Shown here one piece after another: positions 18,586 through 27,034 of a stretch of DNA of 64,000 bases. Position numbers and translations under genes: made by a program. The DNA is taken from NCBI RefSeq assembly GCF_900130005.1, contig NZ_FQXP01000005.1:62001-126000 (forward strand). Direction: 5' to 3'. Source of the stretch: Clostridium collagenovorans DSM 3089. Lineage in GTDB: Bacteria > Bacillota > Clostridia > Clostridiales > Clostridiaceae. A model generated the notes under the pieces. The model was not told the DNA's origin and searched no databases. It saw only the letters and a program-made list of their open reading frames with translations. The first letter of the stretch is position 1; each line of letters opens with the position of its first letter.

Positions 18586-19836
18586 TTACTCACTCTTTTC
18601 TGACTTTAATATGTGAACAGTAGGATTATTAAGAACCTTATTAGCTATACTATAAATATGTCCACTTTCCATATTTTCTATACTTTTCATATCACTGTAA
18701 AATTCATATATATGCTCATCATCCAATCTCTGACATAAAACATAATGACATAAGTCACTAACATCCTCTAAAGTAGAAGCTAAGGCTGTTTTAAATACCT
18801 TTTTCATTAAATCTAAAGTATTTTCATTAAATATTATTTTTTCTTTTTTGATATCATCTATAGCCTTATTTATTACTTCAATTGCTTCTTCAACATTTTC
18901 TTCATCTACTGCTGTGTATATGTATAATGTCTTTACATTGTTAGAGCAATCAATATTACTATAGACATCATAAGCTAGTCCTCTTTTTTCTCTTAGTTCT
19001 CTAAATAAAATAGAGTTAGCGCTATCTCCTAACTTATGATTAAGAATTCTTAATACTAATTCTTCATATTTACTTAAACCATGAAAAGTATATAAATACA
19101 TAATTGTATTTTGTTCAATATCTTTTTTGTAACTTATATGGGTAGCACATTTATTATCTTCAACTATTATTGGCTTTTTATATAACTCTTTTTTTTGCCA
19201 ATCTAAGAAGTACTTTTCAACCACTTCTTTAACTTCATCATGTTCGTAACTAGATGCTACAGATATAATACAATTATTAGGTACATAATACTTATTATAG
19301 TATTTTAATAAATCCTCTCTTCTAAAGGATTTTAAATTCTTTTCATCTCCTAAAACTTCATATCTAATAGGACTTTTATCAAAGGCTAACTTATTAATCT
19401 TTCTAAAACTTAAATCTTCTATATCATCTTTACTAGTTTTTAATTCTGATAAAATAACTCCTCTTTCCTTTTCTAATTCTTCCTCTGGAAAGTTAGAATT
19501 AATTATCATATCTGATAAAATCTCTAAAGACTCTGGAAGTTCTTCCCCTAATGCAACCATACTATACACTGTACTTATATAGTCAGTATATGCATTACAC
19601 TCTCCCCCTAAATTCTCTATATCTTCATTTAAACTCTCATTGTTTCTTGTTTCAGTGCCCTTAAAAAGCATATGTTCAATAAAATGAGATATTCCTTTCT
19701 CGTGTTTTTCCTCATTAAGAGATCCTACTTCAATTGCAGCGTATATAGTCATAAGTTGAGTATCCTTCTTTACCGTTACTAACCTTATGCCATTGTCTAA
19801 TACACTCTCTTTTGCATCAAAAAAGCTTTCCTTCAT
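18586..19836 (-). CDS. M16 family zinc peptidase (pitrilysin/insulinase type)
   Basis: A 416-residue M16 peptidase. The inverted zinc motif HFIEH is within GISHFIEHMLFKGTE (about 46-60), and the downstream ligand Glu lies in the following helix (ERGVILSELKTS, about 125). The C-terminal half keeps the M16C features, including LFRELREKRGLAYDVYS. The length fits the short YmxG/PepR-like processing-peptidase subfamily. No signal peptide is present, so it should be cytoplasmic. GAGGAG precedes the ATG. It is followed directly by recX. Its substrate is not known. Confidence 0.9.
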   Translation of the reverse strand: MKESFFDAKESVLDNGIRLVTVKKDTQLMTIYAAIEVGSLNEEKHEKGISHFIEHMLFKGTETRNNESLNEDIENLGGECNAYTDYISTVYSMVALGEELPESLEILSDMIINSNFPEEELEKERGVILSELKTSKDDIEDLSFRKINKLAFDKSPIRYEVLGDEKNLKSFRREDLLKYYNKYYVPNNCIISVASSYEHDEVKEVVEKYFLDWQKKELYKKPIIVEDNKCATHISYKKDIEQNTIMYLYTFHGLSKYEELVLRILNHKLGDSANSILFRELREKRGLAYDVYSNIDCSNNVKTLYIYTAVDEENVEEAIEVINKAIDDIKKEKIIFNENTLDLMKKVFKTALASTLEDVSDLCHYVLCQRLDDEHIYEFYSDMKSIENMESGHIYSIANKVLNNPTVHILKSEKSE

Positions 19837-20304
19837 TAAATTATCTCCTCTATATAAATGTATATCTTAATTATTCTACTTTTATAACTATACTAATAAA
19901 TCCTTAGCTCACTTTAATAAATATAATTCTTACATTTCTATTTTATAATTATAAAATATCCTACTTTAACTTTTATCATAAAAACCATAATTATAATCTT
20001 ATCTTATTTAGAACTATAAAAGTACCTAATCATTTATTCTAAGAATTTCTTAATTATATAGCTATTAAAATCATTATGCACTATAATATCATACTTTCAT
20101 TAACTATACACTAAAATTAAATTTCCATTAACTTTGCTTTCTTAAACTATTTTAACAAATTTTTACTTTCATTTATAGAGTATATTTTAAAATATAAAAA
20201 GGACTGTCACAAAAATAATTTTAACATCAATACAGGCGTAAGGTTATTCTTATTAAATAACACTATATTGTGCTTATATACTTTGTTTTCAGTCCTACAT
20301 ATAT
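19837..20304. other. Intergenic region, 468 bp
   Basis: Spacer upstream of the M16 gene and downstream of folA. It contains palindromic element D at 20196-20297; the remaining 350 bp is AT-rich and holds no gene I can support. Confidence 0.6.
20196..20297. repeat. Nested palindrome downstream of folA (element D)
   Basis: Outer arms AGGACTG..ACAAA (20200-20213) and TTTGT..CAGTCCT (20282-20296) enclose an inner hairpin GTTATT / AATAAC (20243-20261). It ends 8 bp from the folA stop. It has the same layout as elements B and C but different arms. It is probably the folA terminator or a small repeat inserted there. Confidence 0.5.
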
Positions 20305-20838
20305 TTATTTAAATTTCAACTTTACCTTTTTCTTTTTAAACTTATACTCTTCCCTTCTTACAAATTCAAAGAACTCATATGGATCAGGATTTTCAGCATC
20401 TACCTTGCCCTTTTCTGCTCTAATAAGCTCCCAATTTTCTGACTCGTACTTAGGAAAATAAGTATCTCCCTCATAATCCTTATATATTTTTGTTATATAT
20501 AATTTACTAGCATGTGGTAAGAACTCATTAAAGATCTCACCTCCACCTATTACAAAGTTTTCAAATTCATCTTCTATATATGGATAAATTTCCTCTAGGC
20601 TGTGAACCACTTTAACACTCTTGTTCTTTACTTTATAGTTCTTATCTCTTGTTAATACTATATGATATCTATTAGGTAATACTTGTGGTAAAGATTCAAA
20701 GGTTTTTCTTCCCATAATTATTATTTTATAAGAAGTTATTTCTTTAAATTTTCTCAAATCCTCTGGTAAGTTCCATAATAATTTATTGTTTTTTCCTATA
20801 ACAGAATTATTAGCAACTGCAGCTATAATACTTATCAT
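20305..20838 (-). CDS. folA: Dihydrofolate reductase
   Basis: Reduces dihydrofolate to tetrahydrofolate with NADPH. In this 177-residue protein the N-terminus ISIIAAVANNSVIGKNNKLLWNLPEDLRKFK holds the Met20-type loop and the acidic substrate residue (LPEDL) when read in pieces. IIMGRKTFESLP is the cofactor-binding motif near 43, and FVIGGGEIFNEFLPHASKLYITKI is the second glycine motif near 95. The start is unusual: the only good ribosome binding site, AAAGGAGG (20883-20876), is 37 nt from the ATG and separated by a 9-bp stem-loop. The lysine-rich C-terminal tail (FKKKKVKLKFK) is a small extension. Confidence 0.95.
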   Translation of the reverse strand: MISIIAAVANNSVIGKNNKLLWNLPEDLRKFKEITSYKIIIMGRKTFESLPQVLPNRYHIVLTRDKNYKVKNKSVKVVHSLEEIYPYIEDEFENFVIGGGEIFNEFLPHASKLYITKIYKDYEGDTYFPKYESENWELIRAEKGKVDAENPDPYEFFEFVRREEYKFKKKKVKLKFK

Positions 20839-20847
20839 AATTTATAC

Positions 20848-20883
20848 TTGTTGATTATAAAAAAATCAACAAATACCTCCTTT
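20848..20883 (-). promoter_or_regulatory. Shine-Dalgarno separated from the folA start by a stem-loop
   Basis: GGAGG at 20880-20876, then 3 nt, then the perfect stem TTGTTGATT / AATCAACAA (20872-20864 and 20856-20848, 7-nt loop), then 9 nt to the ATG at 20838. If the stem forms, the effective spacing is about 12 nt. Confidence 0.6.
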
Positions 20884-21030
20884 CGTTTTTTACAAATATA
20901 CTTTATATATTTTATTCCATTTATTTTAAAATGTTTTATTCTAAATTATATTTTCTTATAAATTTGCTATTTTCAAGTAAAAATAACACCCTTTTATTAT
21001 ACTATTTTATTTTATAGCTTCAACTAATAT

Positions 21031-21780
21031 TTAATTATATATATATTGATTTTCTGCATTTACGTTACTTAATTTTTTTATATTATTTACTATTACCCTA
21101 GGACTCAAGTTTCCTAATTCGTCTTTATAGTAATCAACCTCACCTATAATTTCTACCCATTGATCCTCTTTAATATTAAAATCTTTATTACTTTCACATA
21201 AAAACCCTATAAATTGAGAATCTGCAGCACAACAGCTTACTAACATTCTTCCTAATATAAATTCATCTTTTTTCATAGAATTATCTCTATATACAATTCC
21301 TCTTAATTTTAAAGTTTCACCTTGTAAAGTTACATCTGTATAAGTTTTATTTAAGGTTTCTAAAAACTCATGGGATTCACCTTCCTTTTCCCCATGACTG
21401 TGCTCATGAGAGTTATGTTCTTCACTACTTTGTTGTAAAACAAACTCTTTATTACTACTGTGAATATCTATTAATCTACTGTTTATAAAGCTATTACTTA
21501 CCCCCTGTGGTTTTACTATATAAGCAAAAAATAATATTATAAAAAAGAATAAAAATCCAAAGTATGATTCTCTTCTTTTACTTTTTTCTGTAAATAAAGT
21601 AGCTTGAAATATACATAGTATATACAAGATTACACTAGCAATAAACACATATTTAAACATCTTAGGGTGAATAAATAGATGTAATTTATCATTTAAAATC
21701 AACATTAAAAAGTATGTTCCCAAAAGAAACATAACAATAAACCATAGAATATTTTTGTAATTTAGTTTTGCTTTTTTCAC
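21031..21780 (-). CDS. TIGR03943 family permease-associated membrane protein
   Basis: A 249-residue protein with two pairs of N-terminal hydrophobic segments (residues 8-30, 40-60, 73-92). A His-rich soluble stretch follows, EEHNSHEHSHGEKEGESHE (about 120-138), that could bind metal. The C-terminal domain has MLVSCCAADSQFIGFLC and QWVEIIGEVDYYK, the family hallmark. It is the usual partner of the ArsP/DUF318-type permease encoded 10 bp upstream (YcgQ with YcgR in Bacillus). The start is GTG 21780, placed after AGGTGAGAGGGT. The His-rich loop suggests a role with a metal or metalloid, by inference only. Confidence 0.85.
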   Translation of the reverse strand: MKKAKLNYKNILWFIVMFLLGTYFLMLILNDKLHLFIHPKMFKYVFIASVILYILCIFQATLFTEKSKRRESYFGFLFFFIILFFAYIVKPQGVSNSFINSRLIDIHSSNKEFVLQQSSEEHNSHEHSHGEKEGESHEFLETLNKTYTDVTLQGETLKLRGIVYRDNSMKKDEFILGRMLVSCCAADSQFIGFLCESNKDFNIKEDQWVEIIGEVDYYKDELGNLSPRVIVNNIKKLSNVNAENQYIYN

Positions 21781-21790
21781 ACCCTCTCAC

Positions 21791-22765
21791 CTACCCTAAA
21801 ATTATATTTGCAAAGCAAGACATTATGAAGCAAACTGCAAATATTAAAAATATAAGTACTGCGCTGAATTTCTTCTTAAAGCCTCCAAAAAGCATTATTG
21901 AATTTTTTATATCTATCATTGGTCCTAAAATTAAAAATCCTATTACAGAACCTTTTGTAAAGCTATTAATAAAGGTCTTAGCTATAAAAGCATCAGTTTC
22001 TGAGCAAACTGATAATATAAAGGCTATAAATAACATTAATATTATTGAAGAAACATTTTCTCCTCCAATTGACATTAAATAGCTTCTAGGTACAAAGCAT
22101 TGTAATGCAGCTGATAATAAAGCTCCTATTGTAAATAATGATCCAACCTCATAAAACTCTAAGCTTAAATGATATAACACCTCTTTTATAACACTTAAAA
22201 TACTTTTTCTTTTTCTTTTCACCTTATGTATAGTAACTACTGAATTATTTAAAGATTTTATCTTTACACCTTGTTTTTGAGTTTTATTTTGAAGTTCTCT
22301 GTGATAAGTACAATTACAAGTTGCTTCCTTAACTAAAGAATCCTTTAAAGGGTTTCCCTTATATAGTTGTTCTATTAAAATTCCAATTATAATAGCTGAT
22401 ATTACACCAAATCCTATTCTTCCTATTACCATATAAGGCTTATCAATAAAAGCATAATAAGTTGACATTATACATACTGGATTCATAATAGGCACTGATA
22501 ACATAAAGGTAATAGCAAGACTCACGGGAAGTCCCTTTTTCATTAACCTTCTTGTTATTGGTATTATTGCACATTCACATATTGGAAATATTACTCCCAT
22601 AGTGGCAGCACAAATCAAACCTAAAAACCTATTTTTAGGTAAAACCTTGCTAATTGTTTCTCCTGATATGAATACTTGAATTAACGATGATACAAAGGTT
22701 CCTAATAATATAAAAGGAAAACCCTCTAAAATAATGCTTAAAAATATGGTTCCAAAACTATTCAT
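21791..22765 (-). CDS. Permease of the UPF0718/ArsP-like family (YcgR type)
   Basis: A 324-residue inner-membrane permease with eight to ten hydrophobic segments in two halves, joined by a hydrophilic linker (residues about 130-185) containing CNCTYH. The family signature is near residue 55: FPICECAIIPITRR with two cysteines, then the VPIMNPVCIMSTYYAF half-helix. The second half repeats the pattern with CSETDAFIAKTF and LGPMIDIKN. Characterised ArsP members export organoarsenicals; the substrate of the YcgR branch is not clear. It is the first gene of a two-gene operon. Its leader contains the inverted repeat and hairpin at 22837-22892. Confidence 0.88.
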   Translation of the reverse strand: MNSFGTIFLSIILEGFPFILLGTFVSSLIQVFISGETISKVLPKNRFLGLICAATMGVIFPICECAIIPITRRLMKKGLPVSLAITFMLSVPIMNPVCIMSTYYAFIDKPYMVIGRIGFGVISAIIIGILIEQLYKGNPLKDSLVKEATCNCTYHRELQNKTQKQGVKIKSLNNSVVTIHKVKRKRKSILSVIKEVLYHLSLEFYEVGSLFTIGALLSAALQCFVPRSYLMSIGGENVSSIILMLFIAFILSVCSETDAFIAKTFINSFTKGSVIGFLILGPMIDIKNSIMLFGGFKKKFSAVLIFLIFAVCFIMSCFANIILG

Positions 22766-23205
22766 TTTTCTATCTCCAAAATTACTTTATTTAATTTTAT
22801 GGATACCCTTTATAAAAAAGAACCTAAAACAAGAAAATACCTATAAAGTTTCTTCACAAAACTTTATAGGTATCATAAATAGTTTATTTATGTAATATAT
22901 GTACTATTTTTATTTTCAATGTATTATTCTTAGTTATAATAAATATATAAATTCTAATTAATGTTATACATTTTTTATATAAACTTTAATCAATATTCTA
23001 AAGTTATATTAATGGCTGAATTTATTATATAATGAAACTCATATTTGAAAAAAATGAGGATTCTTTATTAGAATATATATACTTATATTCTTTTAATCTT
23101 AAATTAGTATTTAAATCACATATTCTTTTTATATTTTAGTATATGATTAACACTTTATTCTACTAAACTTAGTTAAATTAACTTGCATTTTAAATTATCT
23201 TTACT
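22766..23205. other. Intergenic region, 440 bp
   Basis: Lies between tcdA (ends at 23206) and the permease operon, both leftward. It contains the hairpin and inverted repeat at 22837-22892. The remainder is AT-rich with several TATAAT-like boxes and no gene I can support. Confidence 0.5.
22837..22892 (-). promoter_or_regulatory. Leader hairpin and adjoining 19-bp palindrome before the permease operon
   Basis: Reading leftward: palindrome CATAAATA-N3-TATTTATG (22892-22874) directly abuts a perfect 15-bp stem, ATACCTATAAAGTTT / AAACTTTATAGGTAT (22873-22837, 7-nt loop), followed by TTTTCTTGTTTT. The stem plus T-rich tail looks like a terminator or attenuator, and the palindrome like an ArsR-type operator. 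The permease ATG is 72 bp further on. Confidence 0.5.
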
Positions 23206-23958
23206 CTATAGATTAGTTAAATCCTTAATGACCTCTGAAGCAATTATCATACCTGCAACTGGCGGAACAAAAGATACACTACCTGGAGTTTGTCTCTTCG
23301 GTTTCATTGTACTTGTTGCATCCATAATTTCTCCATTATGTTCCTCTTCTTCATTATGTACAATAGGCTTTCTTGGTAATTCTTCAGAAAATAACACTTT
23401 AACCTTCTTAATTCCTCTCTTCTTAAGCTCAATTCTCATAACCTTAGCTAAAGGACAAATACTAGTTTTTGATATATCAGTTATTTTAAACTTAGTAGGA
23501 TCTATCTTATTCCCTGTACCCATAGAACTTATAACCATTATATCCTTGCTCTTACAATACTCTATAATAGCAAGCTTTGATGTAACCGTGTCTATTGCAT
23601 CAACTACATAATCTACATCCTCTGTTATGATTTCACTTAAGTTATCCTTAGTTGCAAAAACAATATGAGTTGTAACATTACACTTTGGATTAATACTAAG
23701 TATTCTTTCTTTCATAAGCTCAGCTTTATCTTTACCTACCGTATCAATAGTAGCATGAATTTGTCTATTTAAATTGCTTACACTTACACAATCCGCATCA
23801 ACTAAAACTAAATTCCCTACCCCACTTCTACAAAGAGCTTCCACTACAAAGCTACCTACTCCACCTATTCCAAACACTACAACTTTACTATTAATTAAAG
23901 TCTTTACTCCATTTCTCCCAAGTACTAACTCTGTTCTTGTATACATTGTTTCTTGCAT
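23206..23958 (-). CDS. tcdA: tRNA threonylcarbamoyladenosine dehydratase
   Basis: An E1-like (ThiF/MoeB fold) enzyme that uses ATP to cyclise t6A at tRNA position 37 to ct6A. In this 250-residue protein the nucleotide-binding motif VFGIGGVGSFVVEAL is near 30. DADCVSVSNLNRQ follows with the conserved Arg, and IDAIDTVTSKLAII lies around 120. The catalytic-type Cys region is KTSICPLAKVMRIELKKRGI cut near 185, and PGSVSFVPPVAGMIIASEVI near the C-terminus marks the TcdA/YgdL branch rather than ThiF or MoeB. AGAGGTG precedes the ATG. It is monocistronic. Confidence 0.9.
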   Translation of the reverse strand: MQETMYTRTELVLGRNGVKTLINSKVVVFGIGGVGSFVVEALCRSGVGNLVLVDADCVSVSNLNRQIHATIDTVGKDKAELMKERILSINPKCNVTTHIVFATKDNLSEIITEDVDYVVDAIDTVTSKLAIIEYCKSKDIMVISSMGTGNKIDPTKFKITDISKTSICPLAKVMRIELKKRGIKKVKVLFSEELPRKPIVHNEEEEHNGEIMDATSTMKPKRQTPGSVSFVPPVAGMIIASEVIKDLTNL

Positions 23959-24031
23959 TTTTACACCTCTAGTTTTTAAAGTTATAAAGGGGTAATTATT
24001 TAAATAAGTAATTACCCCTTGGCTTATATTC

Positions 24032-25132
24032 CTATAAAAGTATTCCTTTTTCCTTAGACTTTTCAGTTAACTCATTAATTTTAGAAATACTTTCATCTCT
24101 TACACGTCTATTTTCTTCTTCTATTGCTCTAGTTTCATCTATGCCTTCCATGATAGTTTGCCATGTTTTTTCTAAAGTATCCAATTTAATTGAAGTGCCT
24201 GTAGATAAACGAGCAATATCAATGCTTTGATTTTTTATAGTCTCTGCATTTTTAAGCAATAATTCATTAGTTGTCTTATCAAGTTCTGATAAAGAACTTG
24301 ATATTAAGCTTTGTCTCTTTAAGGCAATAGCTTGAAGTATACCATTTTTAAATACTGGTATAGTAATTATAAATGCTGAATGTATCTTACCTATAAGTTT
24401 ATAGTTAGACTGTTGTATAATTCTAATTTGAGGTGCTGTTTGTAAAGATACCATCTTAGCTAACTCTAAATCATAGATCTTATTTTTTAATAACTCTAAT
24501 CCCTCTTCAACCTTTTGAACCTTTAGCATTTCCATTTCATCTTGAGAAGACTCAGCCTTTGCTCTTAACTCTGGAAGTTCAACTTTTTCTATTCTTTCTA
24601 CATACATATTACCTGCAGAAACGTATTTTTGAAGTTCTTTATAATATTGAGCATTTTTATTATACATTTCTTCTAACATAACGTTAGCATCATTAATATC
24701 TAATTTATAGTTTTGAAGCTCAACATAAATTTGGTCGATTTCTCCACCCATAGTTTTATATTTACCCATCATTTTATCTATATTATTTGTAGTTTTCTTA
24801 AAAATTCTTTCAAAGAAACCAGGTTTTTCATCTTCAAAGTCTTTTTTATCAAACTTATTCATGATGCTAGTTAAATTTTTTATCATCATGCTAGAACCTT
24901 CGATAGAACTAGACTTCATGCTACGAAGTATGCCATCAGCAAATTTTGATATTTCTTCTGCTGGACCGTTACCATATGACATAATAGATTGAGCATCCTT
25001 TAAATCAATCTTAGATACTAATTGTTTTAACTCAGGAGATACAGCAACCTCTTTTTCAATTTCTTGCTTTTTAACTTGTATATCTTCTTCCGATATAACT
25101 AAAATTTCTTTTTCTAAATTATTATTTTCCAT
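24032..25132 (-). CDS. TelA family toxic-anion resistance protein
   Basis: A 366-residue, highly helical, cytoplasmic protein of the TelA/KlaA family (YceH of Bacillus). Visible family features are SIMSYGNGPAEEISKFADGIL near 55, GFFERIFKKTTNNIDKMM near 100, long heptad-rich helices (residues 130-240) and the conserved segment LQTAPQIRIIQQSNYKLIGKIHSAFI (in parts) with IPVFKNGILQAIAL. It is downstream of the yceG-like gene, 30 bp after its stop, and is surely its operon partner. The ATG at 25132 is favoured over an in-frame TTG at 25138. Its ribosome binding site is separated by a hairpin. Tellurite resistance is a family label; the real function is unclear. Confidence 0.85.
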   Translation of the reverse strand: MENNNLEKEILVISEEDIQVKKQEIEKEVAVSPELKQLVSKIDLKDAQSIMSYGNGPAEEISKFADGILRSMKSSSIEGSSMMIKNLTSIMNKFDKKDFEDEKPGFFERIFKKTTNNIDKMMGKYKTMGGEIDQIYVELQNYKLDINDANVMLEEMYNKNAQYYKELQKYVSAGNMYVERIEKVELPELRAKAESSQDEMEMLKVQKVEEGLELLKNKIYDLELAKMVSLQTAPQIRIIQQSNYKLIGKIHSAFIITIPVFKNGILQAIALKRQSLISSSLSELDKTTNELLLKNAETIKNQSIDIARLSTGTSIKLDTLEKTWQTIMEGIDETRAIEEENRRVRDESISKINELTEKSKEKGILL

Positions 25133-25138
25133 AACCAA

Positions 25139-25162
25139 TAGACCCTAAGGTCTTCCCCCTTT
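25139..25162 (-). promoter_or_regulatory. Shine-Dalgarno separated from the telA start by a stem-loop
   Basis: AAAGGGGG (25162-25155) follows the yceG stop directly. One base later comes the stem AGACC / GGTCT with a TTAG loop (25153-25140), then ATTGGTT and the ATG at 25132. GGGGG to ATG is 22 nt unfolded and about 8 nt if the stem forms. A weaker AGGG sits inside the stem. Confidence 0.5.
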
Positions 25163-26806
25163 CTATTCACCAAATATTTTTTGAATGAAACTTTTTTTCT
25201 TTTTAAACTTTCTATATGCCAAATTAAATCTCATCTTTTCTAAATTATGAACATCATATACATTATCAAAGGTATATCTTTCTACATCACTATATCCTGA
25301 AGGATTAAATATAAATATATCTACCCCTAGCTTATTAAGGAATGCTAATAAAACACAATCCTCAAAGGATAAGTTTCCATTTTGTTCATTATTATAAATT
25401 ACAACCTTAGGTACTTTTTGAGGATAGTCAAAGGCCTGCAATAACTCCATAAATTGATTTTCTAAATTTATTAACACAGAAAATATCTCTACTGCAAAAT
25501 CCCTAAACTCATCATTATTAATATTTTTAATAACAGGACTTAAGCACATTTCCTTGATAGCTAATGCTATAGAGTACTGTAATCCTAATCTTAACTCCCC
25601 ATATTTCCACCAAGAAGAATTTATTAGCTTTTTAACATCGAATTCTCTTGCACTATTTTTAGGGTATACCTCTCCGAATTTACTATATTCAAGATGTGTA
25701 TAATCTATAATAGGTAGTTTATTATAAAACTTAGTATTCTCTTGTTTTAAAATTTTACTTATATCTTCCCAATATTTCTCTACATCTTCATGGGTTCCCC
25801 TTATTTTTGCAAATATATTAGGTACTACTACCTTTCCCTTTGATGCTACCCAACCATCTCTTAAATAAGCTTCTTCAGTTCCCCAAATAAAAAGCTCCTC
25901 ATAGGTTGTCTTTAATGTAATAGAACTAAGTTCATATTCACTAAGCTGCCATGGCTTATAAAATAAAGACTCCTCTGAATGTAGAACTTTCTTTAAATCT
26001 TCACGAGCATTATAAGCAGTAGTTTCTTTTCTATCTGCCATTGCTATTGGAAATGGTGGAATATCAACTTTTTTACTATAACAAACTTCCTTTGAAAAGG
26101 CACTAACCTTATCTACAGATTTAAATACCTCACCATCATGTGAGTTAAAATATAAAACGTCGCAGCCTAAAGTAGCTAGCAAAGTTAAAAACAAACATTC
26201 TTCTTCTGTTATGGCACCATAAAATAAGATCTTAGGATTTGTGTCTCTGTATTCAAATTGCTTAAATAAATCATAAAGATAAAGGTTAATCCAAGATACT
26301 ATAAACCCAATTATCTTCTTCAATTTATCCTTTTCTACATCTCTATTATTAAAATAATAATAGTCCATAAGTCCCTTGAAATTATTTTTTATTTGTCTAT
26401 TTAAAGTTCTATTAGGAAAACTAGGCAGTATACCATTGCTCTCCATTAAATCCATTATTAAAGTTGTGTCTAAAAAGTTATCTATATTAACTTGATTCCA
26501 CACCTTATTCAATTGTTCATTTATATTAAAGGCTATATTCCTTTCAAATCCATTTGTAATCTTTAAGTACAAATCAGCATAACATCTAAGTTCTAAATCT
26601 ATCTTAGAAATATGCTCGAAGTATTCCTCTTCTTTTTCCATAACTCCAATAAATCTATAAAAATATCTAGGAATGTAGATTATGCTGGAGTTCTCCTTAA
26701 ATCCTTTTCTTGCCCTAACAGGTAATTTTACATTAGATAAAATTTCATTCTCTATCTCAGCATTTATTTCTGCTATTTCTAAATTATTTAAACTCCATTT
26801 TTCCAC
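25163..26806 (-). CDS. YceG-like protein (TelA-associated)
   Basis: A 547-residue soluble protein matching the YceG family of Bacillus tellurite-type operons. It contains two similar halves around the repeated pattern PKILFYGAITEEECLFLTLLATLGCDVLYFNSH (residues about 185-220) and PKVVIYNNEQNGNLSFEDCVLLAFLNKLGVDIFIFNPSGY (about 465-505), each ending in the same strand-turn. The family has been proposed to be a biosynthetic enzyme of unknown chemistry linked to TelA and TerD. The start is GTG 26806, with AAGGGTGAG 8 nt upstream. It is followed by telA. No TerC or TerD gene is in the window. Confidence 0.75.
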   Translation of the reverse strand: MEKWSLNNLEIAEINAEIENEILSNVKLPVRARKGFKENSSIIYIPRYFYRFIGVMEKEEEYFEHISKIDLELRCYADLYLKITNGFERNIAFNINEQLNKVWNQVNIDNFLDTTLIMDLMESNGILPSFPNRTLNRQIKNNFKGLMDYYYFNNRDVEKDKLKKIIGFIVSWINLYLYDLFKQFEYRDTNPKILFYGAITEEECLFLTLLATLGCDVLYFNSHDGEVFKSVDKVSAFSKEVCYSKKVDIPPFPIAMADRKETTAYNAREDLKKVLHSEESLFYKPWQLSEYELSSITLKTTYEELFIWGTEEAYLRDGWVASKGKVVVPNIFAKIRGTHEDVEKYWEDISKILKQENTKFYNKLPIIDYTHLEYSKFGEVYPKNSAREFDVKKLINSSWWKYGELRLGLQYSIALAIKEMCLSPVIKNINNDEFRDFAVEIFSVLINLENQFMELLQAFDYPQKVPKVVIYNNEQNGNLSFEDCVLLAFLNKLGVDIFIFNPSGYSDVERYTFDNVYDVHNLEKMRFNLAYRKFKKKKSFIQKIFGE

Positions 26807-26985
26807 TGTTAATACTCACCCTTCTTATGAATAATATTAAGTTGATTTATTATAACATATATTTATATTATAGTTTTACTTTTGTCATGAAATTTAAAAT
26901 AAATTTTATTTTTGCATAACTAAAAAATTCCTTCTATAATATTACTTAAATTTTTTTTATTTTATGCATAAATAAGGATAGAAAT

Positions 26986-27018
26986 AAAATCTTGGTTCTA
27001 AGATTGAACCAAGATTTT
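26986..27018 (-). terminator. Terminator of the NfeD-stomatin operon
   Basis: AAAATCTTGGTTC pairs with GAACCAAGATTTT across a 7-nt loop, followed on the minus strand by ATTTC. It lies 17 nt after the stomatin-like stop. Confidence 0.75.
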
Positions 27019-27034
27019 ACACTTAAATTTTATT

